The notes under the pieces: generated by a model | Database searches by the model: none | Told to the model about the DNA's origin: nothing | The model's input: the letters and a program-made list of their open reading frames with translations, nothing else | Made by a program: the position numbers and the translations under genes | Assembly (NCBI GenBank): GCA_964501715.1 | Contig: CAZCTR010000008.1 | Location: 1-60,330 of the forward strand | Source of the DNA: M55B118 sp964501715 | Lineage (GTDB): Bacteria; Bacillota_I; Bacilli_A; Izemoplasmatales; Izemoplasmataceae | DNA: 60,330 nt | Direction: 5' to 3' | Shown: piece after piece, positions 1 to 8,293 of the stretch | Layout of the letters: each line of letters starts with the position of its first letter | How positions within the stretch are numbered: the first letter of the stretch is position 1

Positions 1-856
1 TGCCGTCGATCAGGTTCTGGCGGAACTCAGCCTCATCGGAGGTGTCCTCCATGAGGGCGACATTCTTGGACCATCCGAGTTCTTCCATGGAGTCGCCGTG
101 GTAGTCATCATTGGCGAAGGCCCAGAGTGGTCTCTCAGGCATGTAGGTCTCGAGGAGCTGATCCCAGAGGTGACGGTCGTAGGGATGACGGTCGTTGGTG
201 TTGATGATCTCGATGCCGATCATCTCTTCATAGTCGTCATAGAGGGACTGATACCACTCGAGTGAGAAATCCCCTTCGTCGGGGACGGGGTAGTCGTCAT
301 CGGTGTAGCGCCCGGGGTGCGCCATGAAGAAGAGCGCGTCGCTGTTGTCATCGAGGGAGTCATCGATGAGGCGGTTCAAGTACTCGAGGTCCGCGTTGCC
401 ATCGGGATTGTAATCTGGCAAAAAGCCGGTCCATAGCCCCACGAAGTGATGGGCGTCCGAGAATTCGACGCCGTCGATCGCGATCATGCCGAGGTCATCG
501 GGGTCGCGGTCCTCCCAGTGATTCTGGATGGAGCTCAGTTCCGTCCAGGGATAGGGGGTGGTGTCGAATGTAGGAGTACGACCTGTGATCATGTAGTCAT
601 GGTCGGTGAGGGCGAGCGCGCCGTATCCGGCTTGTTGGTAATTGTCGATGACGGTGTGGGCCGCGCCTTCTCCGTCATTGGTGGAGTGGTCCGTGTGCGT
701 GTGAAGGTTCGAGAGCATGTGGTCGACATTCTCCCAGTCCACACCCTCATAAGGGTTGAACTCCAGATAGGTGTCCCCTTCTACGGGGTCCTCCCCGCAG
801 GCGGACAGGGTGAGCACGGCAAACAATGCCACTGCCAGGGTCATTAGTTTTTTCAT
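1..856 (-). CDS. PHP-domain metallohydrolase lipoprotein, C-terminus cut by window edge
   Basis: The reading frame starts at ATG 856 behind an AAGGAGG-type site (GGAGGATTC) and runs off the left edge after 285 residues without a stop. Residues 1-20 form a lipoprotein signal (MKKLMTLAV..., lipobox LSAC, Cys20), so the enzyme should be exported and lipid-anchored. A PHP phosphoesterase core follows: NLHTHTDHS (His52, His54, His57), LTDHD near residue 85, a conserved His in FMAHPG near 180, and NDDYHG near 250. These are the usual metal ligands. The pattern is closest to the CehA/McbA-like PHP branch, whose members act on varied esters. The substrate cannot be told from sequence. It is transcribed the same way as the gcv operon but lies beyond its terminator. 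Lipoprotein and fold are clear; the reaction is inference. Confidence 0.85.
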   Translation of the reverse strand, partial: MKKLMTLAVALFAVLTLSACGEDPVEGDTYLEFNPYEGVDWENVDHMLSNLHTHTDHSTNDGEGAAHTVIDNYQQAGYGALALTDHDYMITGRTPTFDTTPYPWTELSSIQNHWEDRDPDDLGMIAIDGVEFSDAHHFVGLWTGFLPDYNPDGNADLEYLNRLIDDSLDDNSDALFFMAHPGRYTDDDYPVPDEGDFSLEWYQSLYDDYEEMIGIEIINTNDRHPYDRHLWDQLLETYMPERPLWAFANDDYHGDSMEELGWSKNVALMEDTSDEAEFRQNLIDG

Positions 857-902
857 TATGAATCCTCCTTGAATGTATGGGTTTGGTTTGGTCAACCATT
901 AC

Positions 903-931
903 ATTATAACGAAAACCCTTTTAGAATGAAA
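903..931 (-). promoter_or_regulatory. Probable promoter of the PHP lipoprotein gene
   Basis: On the minus strand TATAAT (903-908) lies 17 bp downstream of TTTCAT (926-931). The -35 is weak and sits inside the gcv terminator hairpin, so the two signals overlap. Read-through from gcvPB is an alternative source of transcript. Confidence 0.5.
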
Positions 932-938
932 GGGTTTT
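912..938 (-). terminator. Rho-independent terminator of the gcv operon
   Basis: A perfect 10-bp stem (AAAACCCTTT / AAAGGGTTTT) with a 7-nt loop lies just after the gcvPB stop codon. The T-rich 3' arm supplies the U tract. Confidence 0.75.
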
Positions 939-946
939 ACGTTATT

Positions 947-2392
947 TTAAATCAGGTCTTTGTATTTCACTTTGGGCTCACGCGCGGCCTTGGCCTCGTC
1001 GAGTCTGCCGACCGGTGTGGTGTGAGGGGCGGTCTTGACGGTGTCGGGGTCCTTGATGGCCTCGGTGGCGATGGTGCGCATGGTCTCAATGAACGCGTCG
1101 AGTGTCTGTTTGGACTCGTTCTCGACCGGTTCGACCATCATCGACTCCTTGTAAAGCAGTGGAAAGTACATTGTCGGCGGATGCATGCCATAATCAAGCA
1201 GGCGTTTGGAGATGTCATAGGTCGTGACGCCTGTGGACTTGTCACGAAGGCCGTCGAAGACGAATTCGTGCTTGCAGTGCTTCTCGATCGGCAGTTTGTA
1301 GGTGTCCTTGAGCGCTTCTTTCACATAGTTTGCGTTCAAAGTGGAGAAACGGGCGATATCAAGAAGGTGTTCCCGGCCGTTTGAGAGGATGAATGCGTAA
1401 GCCTTGAGGACGACACCCACATTGCCGAAGAAATGACTTATGCGGCCGATCGAGCGGTCATCCTTGTGGTCTATGAGGTAGTGGTCACCCGCCTTCCTCA
1501 CCACCGGGGTGGGAAGATAGGGTTTCAATTCACGGGTGACGCCGACAGGGCCGCTGCCCGGTCCGCCGCCGCCATGGGGTGTCGAGAATGTCTTGTGCAG
1601 GTTGATGTGCATGATGTCGAAGCCCATGTCGCCAGGACGCGCGATGCCCATGATCGGGTTGAGGTTCGCCCCGTCGTAATAGAGCAGTCCGCCCGCCTCA
1701 TGGACGAGCCGGCTCATCTTCAGGATGTCCTTCTCGAACATGCCAAGCGTGTTCGGGTTCGTCAGCATGATGCCCGCGGTGGTCTCATCAAGGGCCTCTT
1801 CGAGGCTCTCTATGTTGACGGTTCCGTCCTCGTTGGACGCCACTTCGACCACTTCGAATCCTGCGGTCGCAGCACTTGCGGGGTTCGTCCCGTGTGCCGA
1901 GTCGGGCACGATGATCTTCGTGCGCTTGGCGTCACCTTTGTCGGCGTGATAGCGTTTCATGATCATCATGCCGACAAGCTCCCCGTGAGCGCCCGCGTAA
2001 GGGTTCAGAGAATAGGTGTCGAGCCCGCTGATCTCGGAGAGCATCTTCTGCGTCTCGTAATAGATCTCGAGGATGCCTTGCACGGTGTCGGCCGGCTGGT
2101 AGGGGTGGAGTGCGGCGAAGGCTTCCATCTGCGCAAGGTCCTGATTGATCTTCGGGTTGTATTTCATCGTGCATGAACCGAGCGGGTAGAACCCTGTCTC
2201 GATGCCGTGGTTCTTGAAACTCACATTCGTGAAATGCCGGATGACGTCGAACTCGCTCACTTCGGGCAGTTCGGCGCAATCCTCCCGAAGGAACCTGTCG
2301 TCGATGCTGTAAGGCTTGATCTCGCTTTTCGGAAGGGTGTAGCCTTTCCTGCCTTCCTGGCTGCGTTCGAATATGATTTGGTCGTATGCCAT
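947..2392 (-). CDS. gcvPB: Glycine dehydrogenase (decarboxylating) subunit 2, GcvPB
   Basis: This is the PLP-binding half of the split P-protein of the glycine cleavage system. It decarboxylates glycine and passes the aminomethyl group to lipoyl-GcvH. The PLP lysine is Lys267 in NLHKTFSTPHGGGGPGSG, followed by the glycine-rich loop. SAHGTNPASA (about 165-174) and YYDGANLN (about 238-245) are also typical. At 481 residues it has normal length for the split form. Its start codon lies directly after the gcvPA stop, which fits the obligate heterodimer. It is last in the gcvT-H-PA-PB operon and is followed by a terminator. Confidence 0.97.
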   Translation of the reverse strand: MAYDQIIFERSQEGRKGYTLPKSEIKPYSIDDRFLREDCAELPEVSEFDVIRHFTNVSFKNHGIETGFYPLGSCTMKYNPKINQDLAQMEAFAALHPYQPADTVQGILEIYYETQKMLSEISGLDTYSLNPYAGAHGELVGMMIMKRYHADKGDAKRTKIIVPDSAHGTNPASAATAGFEVVEVASNEDGTVNIESLEEALDETTAGIMLTNPNTLGMFEKDILKMSRLVHEAGGLLYYDGANLNPIMGIARPGDMGFDIMHINLHKTFSTPHGGGGPGSGPVGVTRELKPYLPTPVVRKAGDHYLIDHKDDRSIGRISHFFGNVGVVLKAYAFILSNGREHLLDIARFSTLNANYVKEALKDTYKLPIEKHCKHEFVFDGLRDKSTGVTTYDISKRLLDYGMHPPTMYFPLLYKESMMVEPVENESKQTLDAFIETMRTIATEAIKDPDTVKTAPHTTPVGRLDEAKAAREPKVKYKDLI

Positions 2393-3724
2393 CTAAAACG
2401 CCCCCAATTCCCGGATGAGGTCATCCATTTCTTCTTTGGTGCGCTTCTCGGTCACACTGAAGGTGACGAGCCCTTCTTGTGAGGGGTCGTTATCCCCGTG
2501 ATGATAGGGCCCGAGATACCCCTTGCTTGCAAGATGCTTGTTCATCGTCTCGGCATCAAGGGTGGTCTTCAAGGTGAACTCCTTGAAGAACGGCTGCTCG
2601 AAGGGGTCTTCGAAATGCGGCAGTTTGAGCAGCATGTCATGGAGATAATGGGCGTGGTTCTTGGAGATGTCCTGTGCTTCGTACAGGCCTTTCTTACCCA
2701 TGATGGAAAGGTAGATTGTGACAAAGAGGGCCATGAGCGACTGATTCGAACAGATGTTCGAGTTCGCCTTCGCCCGCCTGATGTGCTGTTCGCGCGCCTG
2801 GAGGGTGAGCACGAAGGCTCGCTTCCCCTCCGTATCCTCGGTCACGCCGCAGATGCGTCCGGGCATCTTGCGCATCAGCTTCTCAGTGGTGGCGAAATAG
2901 CCGATGTAGGGTCCGCCGAAAGACAATGGCACACCGAGCGACTGCGCTTCACCGACCGCGATGTCGGCGCCCCATTCTTTGGGTGTCTTGAGATGCGACA
3001 GGGTGGAGGGGTCCTGGTTGATCACGAAGAGCGTCTTGTTCTCTTTCGTGGCCTCGCCGAGATCCTTGTAGTCCTCGAGATGCCCGAAGACGTTCGGGGT
3101 CTGGACGATCAGGGCCGCGGTGTCTTTTGTGAGCGCGCCCTTAAGTGCGTCGGTATCACTCACTCCTCGGCTCATCGGAACCGTTTCGAGCGTGATGTCC
3201 TGATTGGCCGCATAGGCTTTGAGGACATCGCGGATGACGGGATTCACCGTCTCGCTCACGACGACATGCTTGCGTTTCTTGCGCACGTTCACCGCCATGT
3301 ACATCGCTTCCGCGGTCGCGGTCGCGCCGTCGTACATGGAGGCGTTCGAGACGTCCATGCCGGTGAGTTCGCTGATCATGGACTGATATTCAAAGATGTA
3401 TTGAAGCGTCCCTTGCGACACTTCCGGTTGATACGGGGTGTAGGCCGTAAGGAATTCCTGACGGCTGATGAGATGATGGATGACGCTCGGTGTGTAATGG
3501 TCATACGCCCCCATGCCCATGAAGGGCGTGAGCGGTGTGTTCTTGTCGGCAAGCGCTTTGAAATGCCGGGTGAGTTCGAGTTCGCTCATGGATGGTGGGA
3601 TGTCGAGTTCGAAGTCCCTGAGTGACTTGGGCACATCCTCAAAAAGCGCATCGATATTCTCGACCCCGATGGTCTTGAGCATCGCTTTGATGTCATCGTG
3701 GGTGTGCGGAAGATACTTGAACAT
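2393..3724 (-). CDS. gcvPA: Glycine dehydrogenase (decarboxylating) subunit 1, GcvPA
   Basis: This is the N-terminal half of the split glycine decarboxylase P-protein, 443 residues, normal for the family. It forms the heterodimer partner of GcvPB and lacks the PLP lysine itself. Family features include the N-terminal YLPHTHDDIKAML segment, the MGAYDHYTP motif near residue 70 and the SNICSNQSLMAL stretch near 325. It starts 15 nt after the gcvH stop and abuts gcvPB with no gap. The split form is characteristic of Bacillota, Thermotogota and archaea. Confidence 0.97.
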   Translation of the reverse strand: MFKYLPHTHDDIKAMLKTIGVENIDALFEDVPKSLRDFELDIPPSMSELELTRHFKALADKNTPLTPFMGMGAYDHYTPSVIHHLISRQEFLTAYTPYQPEVSQGTLQYIFEYQSMISELTGMDVSNASMYDGATATAEAMYMAVNVRKKRKHVVVSETVNPVIRDVLKAYAANQDITLETVPMSRGVSDTDALKGALTKDTAALIVQTPNVFGHLEDYKDLGEATKENKTLFVINQDPSTLSHLKTPKEWGADIAVGEAQSLGVPLSFGGPYIGYFATTEKLMRKMPGRICGVTEDTEGKRAFVLTLQAREQHIRRAKANSNICSNQSLMALFVTIYLSIMGKKGLYEAQDISKNHAHYLHDMLLKLPHFEDPFEQPFFKEFTLKTTLDAETMNKHLASKGYLGPYHHGDNDPSQEGLVTFSVTEKRTKEEMDDLIRELGAF

Positions 3725-3739
3725 GAAAAGCCCCCTCGC

Positions 3740-4132
3740 TTATTCTTCTTCTTTGGCCATCTTTTCGTATGCGTCTGCGTCCATGAGGCCTTCGAGTTCA
3801 CTTCTGTCCTCGATCTCGATCTTGACGATCCAGTTCTCGTAAGGGGCCTCATTCAGGTTCTCAGGCGAGTCTTCAAGGTCCTCGTTGACCTCGACGACGA
3901 CACCGGAGATCGGAGCGATGATGTCCGAGGCGGCCTTGACGCTCTCGACGGTCGCGAACTCATCGTCCTTGGACAACTGGTCGTCGACTTCGGGCAGTTC
4001 GACAAACACGATCTCCCCAAGCGAATCCTGGGCGAAATCGCTGATGCCGATGTAGGCGTGGTCGCCCTCGACCCTGACCCACTCGTGGGTTTCTGCGTAA
4101 TACAGTTCTTTCGGTGTTTTCAATGCAATCAC
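3740..4132 (-). CDS. gcvH: Glycine cleavage system H protein
   Basis: A 130-residue lipoyl-carrier protein that shuttles the methylamine group between the P, T and L proteins. The lipoylation site is Lys66 in the motif ATVESVKAASD. The fold is the usual small beta-barrel, and length is normal. The start has the site AGGAGTGATTGC (GGAG core). It lies 12 nt after gcvT in the same operon. GcvL (dihydrolipoamide dehydrogenase) and lipoate ligase are not in this window and must be encoded elsewhere. Confidence 0.97.
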   Translation of the reverse strand: MIALKTPKELYYAETHEWVRVEGDHAYIGISDFAQDSLGEIVFVELPEVDDQLSKDDEFATVESVKAASDIIAPISGVVVEVNEDLEDSPENLNEAPYENWIVKIEIEDRSELEGLMDADAYEKMAKEEE

Positions 4133-4144
4133 TCCTATAGTTTT

Positions 4145-5212
4145 TTATGTCTGAAGCAGTTTCTTTTTGATCACTTCGGCGTCGACCATGCGTTTGCGCA
4201 CGGCGACTTTGAGACGGGTCCCACGTTTGTCGTGGGGCTTGTCGATCAGAGCCATGGCGAGCGGCTTGCCCATCGAAGGGGACAGATACCCCGTCGTGAT
4301 GTGACCGACTTTTCTGTCTTCTTCACTATAGACCGTGTAGCCTTCCCTCGGGATGCCTTTGCCTAGAAGTTCAAGTCCGACAAGCCTGCGGGTCTTGTGT
4401 TCTTTCTGCTTGAGAAGGGCGTCCCTTCCGAGGAAGGGCTTGTCGAAATCGACGGCGAAACTGTACCCCGCCTCGACGGGCGAGATGGTGTCGCTGAGCT
4501 CATGGCCGTAAAGCGGTAGTGCGACCTCATAGCGGAGCGTGTCGCGCGCCCCGAGACCGATGGGCTTGACTTGCTTGCCCATGAGCTTGCGCCAAAGATC
4601 GCGGATGTCCTCGTGCTCCCCGTAGATCTCGAATCCGTCCTCTCCTGTGTAACCGGTGCGGGAGACCAGAAACTCCCTCCCTTCAATCATGCATTCTGTG
4701 AAATGAAAGGTCCTGAGCTCGGACAAGTCCCCCTCGCACATGGGGTTTAGCGTCTCTTCGCTTTTCGGGCCTTGAAGGGCCAGCTGAGCGTATTGTCCGC
4801 TCTTGTCGACCACTGATACATGCCCTTGCCTGTGGCGGTCGATCCATTCGAAATCCTTGTCCTTGTTCGCGGCGTTCACGACAAGCAGGTAGAACGACTT
4901 GGTCTGCTTATAGACCAGAAGGTCGTCGACGGTGCCGCCATCCTCCTTGCAAAGAAAGCCATACGCGACCTCGCCCGGATTCATTTTGCGGACGTTGTTC
5001 GTGAAGAGGCCGTCAAGGAATTGCGTGGCATCGCGTCCGTAGATATAGATTTCCCCCATGTGGGAGACATCGAAAACGCCGGTCTCGCGACGCACCGTTT
5101 CATGCTCTTCGGTGACTTTGGTGTATTGGATGGGCATATGATAGCCCGCGAACTCGACCATCTTGGCTCCGAGTTCGACGTGTTCATCATGCAGCGGAGT
5201 CTTTTTCAACAA
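4145..5212 (-). CDS. gcvT: Aminomethyltransferase, glycine cleavage T protein
   Basis: This enzyme releases ammonia from aminomethyl-lipoyl GcvH and transfers the one-carbon unit to tetrahydrofolate as 5,10-methylene-THF. The 355 residues show the family motifs GVFDVSHMGE (about 45-54), the NNVRKMNPG loop, RTGYTGEDGFEIY (about 183-195) and GARDTLR (about 222). The start is a TTG: two consecutive TTG codons at 5212 and 5209 lie behind AGAGGGGTGG, and either may be used. No ATG is available. First gene of the gcv operon, with a clear promoter upstream. Confidence 0.96.
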   Translation of the reverse strand: MLKKTPLHDEHVELGAKMVEFAGYHMPIQYTKVTEEHETVRRETGVFDVSHMGEIYIYGRDATQFLDGLFTNNVRKMNPGEVAYGFLCKEDGGTVDDLLVYKQTKSFYLLVVNAANKDKDFEWIDRHRQGHVSVVDKSGQYAQLALQGPKSEETLNPMCEGDLSELRTFHFTECMIEGREFLVSRTGYTGEDGFEIYGEHEDIRDLWRKLMGKQVKPIGLGARDTLRYEVALPLYGHELSDTISPVEAGYSFAVDFDKPFLGRDALLKQKEHKTRRLVGLELLGKGIPREGYTVYSEEDRKVGHITTGYLSPSMGKPLAMALIDKPHDKRGTRLKVAVRKRMVDAEVIKKKLLQT

Positions 5213-5243
5213 TCTTCCACCCCTCTCTTGGACTTGACAGGGA

Positions 5244-5294
5244 TTGAAAGCCCTATCACTTACTTATTATAGTGCATGCAAAGAGGGCTTTCAA
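5244..5294 (-). promoter_or_regulatory. gcv promoter flanked by an 11-bp inverted repeat (possible operator or bidirectional promoter)
   Basis: On the minus strand TTGAAA (5289-5294), 17 bp and TATAAT (5266-5271) form a strong promoter for gcvT. The 11-mer AGGGCTTTCAA (5284-5294, covering the -35) is repeated in exact inverted orientation at 5244-5254, just downstream of the transcription start. The inverted copy also places TTGAAA on the plus strand 17 bp before TTATAG (5267-5272), which would fire toward the GGDEF gene. No glycine riboswitch fits in the roughly 45-nt leader. Confidence 0.7.
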
Positions 5295-5402
5295 CCTAAA
5301 AACGCCAATCTTGAAGAATATTGTTCACTCACACGACCATTTGTGGAAAAACTTCCATTGTGAACATTTTATGATAAAATATTGTCATAAGGATGTGATG
5401 CC

Positions 5403-7067
5403 ATGCTTTTTCAAAAGAAGGACCTCCTGGTGGTCGCAATCGTCTACTTCACCTTCGGCGTGATCTGGATTCTCTTATCCGACTGGTTGGTGCTTCAGTT
5501 CGCGGAAGACTTGACGAATTTCGTGTTCTTCAGTCTGATCAAGGGGCTTGTCTTCGTCGCGCTTTCGACCATCATCATTTTCCTGACGCTTTATTTCCAG
5601 CATAATCTGCGCAACTCTTTGGAGACGGATTATGAAACGGCAAAACGGAAATCCGTTGAGTTCGAAACCTTGCTCGAGAACCAGAAGGACTTGCTTTACA
5701 ACCTCATCGATGAATCACCGGTGGTGATGATCCTTCATTCCGAGAACCGCAAACTCAAGAGGCTTTCGAAGGATTTCACGCGTCTGACCGGCTACACCAT
5801 CGAGGAGGTTCCGACCCTGCGCGCCCTGGCTGAAGCCTGCTGGCCCTACAAGAGCGAGGAAGTGCTCGATCATTTCACGAGCCTCTATGAGATCAGCGAC
5901 CGGGTCTATAGCGGGGCTTTCACCCTGAAGACCAAGCAGGGTGAATCGTTGATCTGGGATCTTTATTCCGCGTATGTCGGGCGTGACGACACCGGACTCA
6001 GGAACATCGTCACTGTCGGCATCGACGTGACGGCGAAAAGGACGAAAGAGAAGGACCTCACCTTCAAATCCTATCATGATGACCTGACAGGTCTATTCAA
6101 CCGACGCTACTACAACGAGATGATCCCCCATTTCGAGAAGTTCAAATCCTCGGGAATCATCATCGCCGACATCAACGGGCTCAAGCTCATCAACGATCTG
6201 TTCGGGCATGAGTATGGCGATGAGCTCCTCATCACATTCTCAAAGATCCTCAAGGAAACCCTCCCCAGGGACGTCTTCATCGCACGACTCGGCGGAGACG
6301 AGTTCGTGATGGTGCTCTATGAATACGACACAAAAACCGTGAAGAAACTCGTGCGATCCGTCAAGGCCTCCCTTCAGTCCAACACCATCAACGACATCGT
6401 CCCCACCGTCTCCATCGGCCATGCGAAAAAGCATGTGAACGAACCCTTCATCACCACCTTCACCCGGGCCGAGAACATGCTCTACAGGGACAAGGTCCAC
6501 GAAAACGACGAACAGACCGACGCCATGGTCGCATCGATCCAGAACGCCCTTTACCGGCGCACGGATGAGTATGAGGAGCACATCGAAACCCTCAAAGACC
6601 TTGCCAAGCCACTTCTGGACCACTTCACCCTCAATGAGGACACCCTGCGTGAGCTGGATTTGCTGATCGAACTTCACGACATCGGCAAGATCAGCCTGGA
6701 TGCAGGCATATTCAAGCAACAATCCCTCACGAGGGAGCAATGGCGGGCAGTCGAACGGCATCCGGAGGTGGGATACCGCATCGCGAATGCGCTGCCCCGA
6801 CTCAAGAATGTCGCCTACGCGATCCTCACCCACCACGAGAACGTCGATGGCAGCGGCTATCCCTTCGGCCTTGAGAAAAACGACATCCCCTTCATCGCAC
6901 GCCTCTTCCGCGTGCTCGATTCCTACGACGCGATGAGGCGCAGCCGCGCCTACGCCGAGGCCAAAACAAAAAACGCAGCCCTAAGTGAGCTGCGTGAATA
7001 CGCGGATGTCCTCTATGATGCCGACATCGTGGACAAATTCATCGCCTGCCATGAAGACAGGGCATAA
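5403..7067 (+). CDS. Membrane-anchored PAS-GGDEF-HD-GYP cyclic-di-GMP protein
   Basis: A 554-residue signalling protein that appears able both to make and to break cyclic-di-GMP. Two membrane helices occupy residues 8-30 and 40-62. A PAS domain follows (about 95-210, NLIDESPVVMILHSE onward). The GGDEF domain begins near 223 (SYHDDLTGLFNRR) and has an intact LGGDEF (GGDEF from residue 297). The RxxD inhibitory site is not at its usual place. The C-terminal HD-GYP domain has HD at 425-426 (LHDIGK) and HHENVDGSGYP with Gly485-Tyr486-Pro487. Start: AAGGA 9 nt before ATG. Combined GGDEF/HD-GYP proteins usually favour one activity; which dominates is unknown. The gene converges on tRNA-Leu. Confidence 0.92.
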   Translation: MLFQKKDLLVVAIVYFTFGVIWILLSDWLVLQFAEDLTNFVFFSLIKGLVFVALSTIIIFLTLYFQHNLRNSLETDYETAKRKSVEFETLLENQKDLLYNLIDESPVVMILHSENRKLKRLSKDFTRLTGYTIEEVPTLRALAEACWPYKSEEVLDHFTSLYEISDRVYSGAFTLKTKQGESLIWDLYSAYVGRDDTGLRNIVTVGIDVTAKRTKEKDLTFKSYHDDLTGLFNRRYYNEMIPHFEKFKSSGIIIADINGLKLINDLFGHEYGDELLITFSKILKETLPRDVFIARLGGDEFVMVLYEYDTKTVKKLVRSVKASLQSNTINDIVPTVSIGHAKKHVNEPFITTFTRAENMLYRDKVHENDEQTDAMVASIQNALYRRTDEYEEHIETLKDLAKPLLDHFTLNEDTLRELDLLIELHDIGKISLDAGIFKQQSLTREQWRAVERHPEVGYRIANALPRLKNVAYAILTHHENVDGSGYPFGLEKNDIPFIARLFRVLDSYDAMRRSRAYAEAKTKNAALSELREYADVLYDADIVDKFIACHEDRA

Positions 7068-7072
7068 AAAAA

Positions 7073-7156
7073 TACCAGCAGTGGGACTCGAACCCACACG
7101 GACTTGCGTCCACCAGATTTTGAGTCTAGCGCGTCTACCAATTCCGCCATGCTGGC
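7073..7156 (-). tRNA. tRNA-Leu (anticodon CAA, reads UUG)
   Basis: An 84-nt class II tRNA folds cleanly: acceptor GCCAGCA / TGCTGGT (closing G-U pair), D-arm, anticodon loop CTCAAAA giving CAA, long variable arm typical of leucine, and T-loop GGTTCGAGTCC. Discriminator is A. The 3' CCA is not encoded; a run of seven T follows at once and acts as terminator while ending in the stop region of the convergent GGDEF gene. A CCA-adding enzyme is therefore needed. Confidence 0.96.
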
Positions 7157-7169
7157 TTATACCTAAATC

Positions 7170-7197
7170 ATTATAACAAATTTTTCCCGTTTGTGAA
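7170..7197 (-). promoter_or_regulatory. Promoter of tRNA-Leu
   Basis: On the minus strand TTCACA (7192-7197), 16 bp, TATAAT (7170-7175), about 14 bp before the mature 5' end. Confidence 0.7.
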
Positions 7198-7207
7198 GCA
7201 AAAAAAC

Positions 7208-7246
7208 AAATCCGCCCGGATTTCTTCAAAGAATCCGGGCGGATTT
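7208..7246 (-). terminator. Terminator of the GntR regulator gene
   Basis: A perfect 15-bp stem (AAATCCGCCCGGATT and its complement) with a 9-nt loop immediately follows the stop codon. On the minus strand the arm ends in GGATTTG and then a T-rich stretch. Confidence 0.9.
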
Positions 7247-7247
7247 T

Positions 7248-7958
7248 TCACGCGCTGTCGCCCGAGCCCTTCGCCCGGTCGTAGGCGGGGTTGTATTCAC
7301 ACACGAACGTGTCGATGATCTTCTCGAGGTGGCGGACTGTATAGATACGCGCAAGGTCGGCATCCTTGTGCACAATCGCGTCATAGATCTGACGGTGTTC
7401 GTCGACGCGGTCAATGGAAGTGACCTGGTTGTATTTGCTGCGCAGGCGCTTCTGCATGACATCCCACATGATGAGGTGGATGTTGTGCAAAAAGCGGTTC
7501 TTGGAATATTTGCTGATGAGCAGGTGGAACTTCTTGTCATACTCGAAGAATTCGAACGGTTCCTCCGCCGCCTCCATCTTCTCGATGATGTCGGAAAGCT
7601 TTCGGATGCCCGCTTCGGTGATGTTGTTCGCGCAAAGCTGGACGCTCAAAGAATCGAGCGCGCGCCGGACGTCGAGCAGCTCAAGATAGTTGGTGTTGTG
7701 AAGCAGGGTCGGGGTGAAGACGGAGAGATAGTTGTCGTTCTTCGTCTTGTTCACATATGTGCCGCCGCCCTTTTTCTTGCTGACCAGGCCGATCGCGGAG
7801 AGTTTCTCGATGCCTGCGCGCACGGAGACACGGCTCACACCGAGCGTCTCACCGAGTTTCGCCTCCGAGGGCAGCCGTTCCCCCGGTTTGATCTCGCCGC
7901 TGATGACGAGTTCCTCGATATGGTCATAGACTTTTTGGGATTTGCTCTTGCTTGCCAT
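7248..7958 (-). CDS. GntR-family transcriptional regulator, FadR/FCD subfamily
   Basis: A 236-residue DNA-binding repressor or activator. The N-terminal winged helix (about residues 8-70) carries the GntR signature KPGERLPSEAKLGETLGVSRVSVRAGIEKL. The C-terminal all-helical FCD ligand domain (about 85-225) keeps candidate metal and ligand histidines (KKFHLLISKYS; YTVRHLEKI). The start at 7958 is chosen over a longer frame from 7988 because GGAGGTG sits 6-7 nt before ATG 7958. FCD regulators usually respond to small organic acids. The target is unknown; the gene stands alone, so autoregulation is the safest guess. Confidence 0.9.
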   Translation of the reverse strand: MASKSKSQKVYDHIEELVISGEIKPGERLPSEAKLGETLGVSRVSVRAGIEKLSAIGLVSKKKGGGTYVNKTKNDNYLSVFTPTLLHNTNYLELLDVRRALDSLSVQLCANNITEAGIRKLSDIIEKMEAAEEPFEFFEYDKKFHLLISKYSKNRFLHNIHLIMWDVMQKRLRSKYNQVTSIDRVDEHRQIYDAIVHKDADLARIYTVRHLEKIIDTFVCEYNPAYDRAKGSGDSA

Positions 7959-7999
7959 GGCGGCACCTCCATCATGCTCTATATGCATGTATTACACAT

Positions 8000-8028
8000 A
8001 ACATAATCTATATTACAGATTTTGTCAA
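8000..8028 (-). promoter_or_regulatory. Promoter of the GntR regulator, with repeated TATTACA elements
   Basis: On the minus strand TTGACA (8023-8028), 17 bp, TATGTT (8000-8005). Two plus-strand TATTACA elements occur nearby (7990-7996 and 8011-8017), and TAATATAGATTA in the spacer is a near dyad. These are candidate binding sites for the regulator itself. Confidence 0.65.
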
Positions 8029-8044
8029 ACCGTTTACATGAAAA

Positions 8045-8062
8045 AATCCCAATGCAGGGATT
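8045..8062 (-). terminator. Terminator after the DUF2892 gene
   Basis: Stem AATCCC / GGGATT with a 6-nt loop, followed on the minus strand by a run of T. It lies directly beyond the stop codon. Confidence 0.7.
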
Positions 8063-8065
8063 CTT

Positions 8066-8269
8066 TCATGTCTTGTCTGACGGGTCCTTCTTGCTGGTGT
8101 CGATCTTGAAGGGCTTGTAAAGGGGACACCAGGAGATCGTGGCGGTGAATCCGATGATGATGGCCGGAATCAGAAGCCAGAAATTTTCCAGCAGGGCGGC
8201 TAGTGCGATCAGGACGATCGCGATGATATAGCGGACCATCTGGTCGGTTTTACCCATGTTTGCTTTCAT
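8066..8269 (-). CDS. Small DUF2892 membrane protein
   Basis: A 67-residue protein with two membrane helices (about residues 12-28 and 30-46). The family-typical GFTATISWCPLYKPFKIDT follows, where Cys and the LYKPF motif are the DUF2892 hallmark. DUF2892 domains are often fused to or encoded beside rhodaneses and sulfur-redox enzymes. Here the neighbour upstream is a CoA-disulfide reductase homologue in the same direction, which supports a thiol or sulfur link. AGAGGTG lies 5 nt before ATG. It has its own dyad-covered promoter. Confidence 0.85.
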   Translation of the reverse strand: MKANMGKTDQMVRYIIAIVLIALAALLENFWLLIPAIIIGFTATISWCPLYKPFKIDTSKKDPSDKT

Positions 8270-8293
8270 AGCGACACCTCTTTATGGTTTGTC

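Noticed and set aside
5213..5402. Possible glycine riboswitch before gcvT
   Set aside because: The promoter sits only about 45 nt from the start codon. There is no room for the tandem aptamers and no typical GGAGAG-type core in the transcript.
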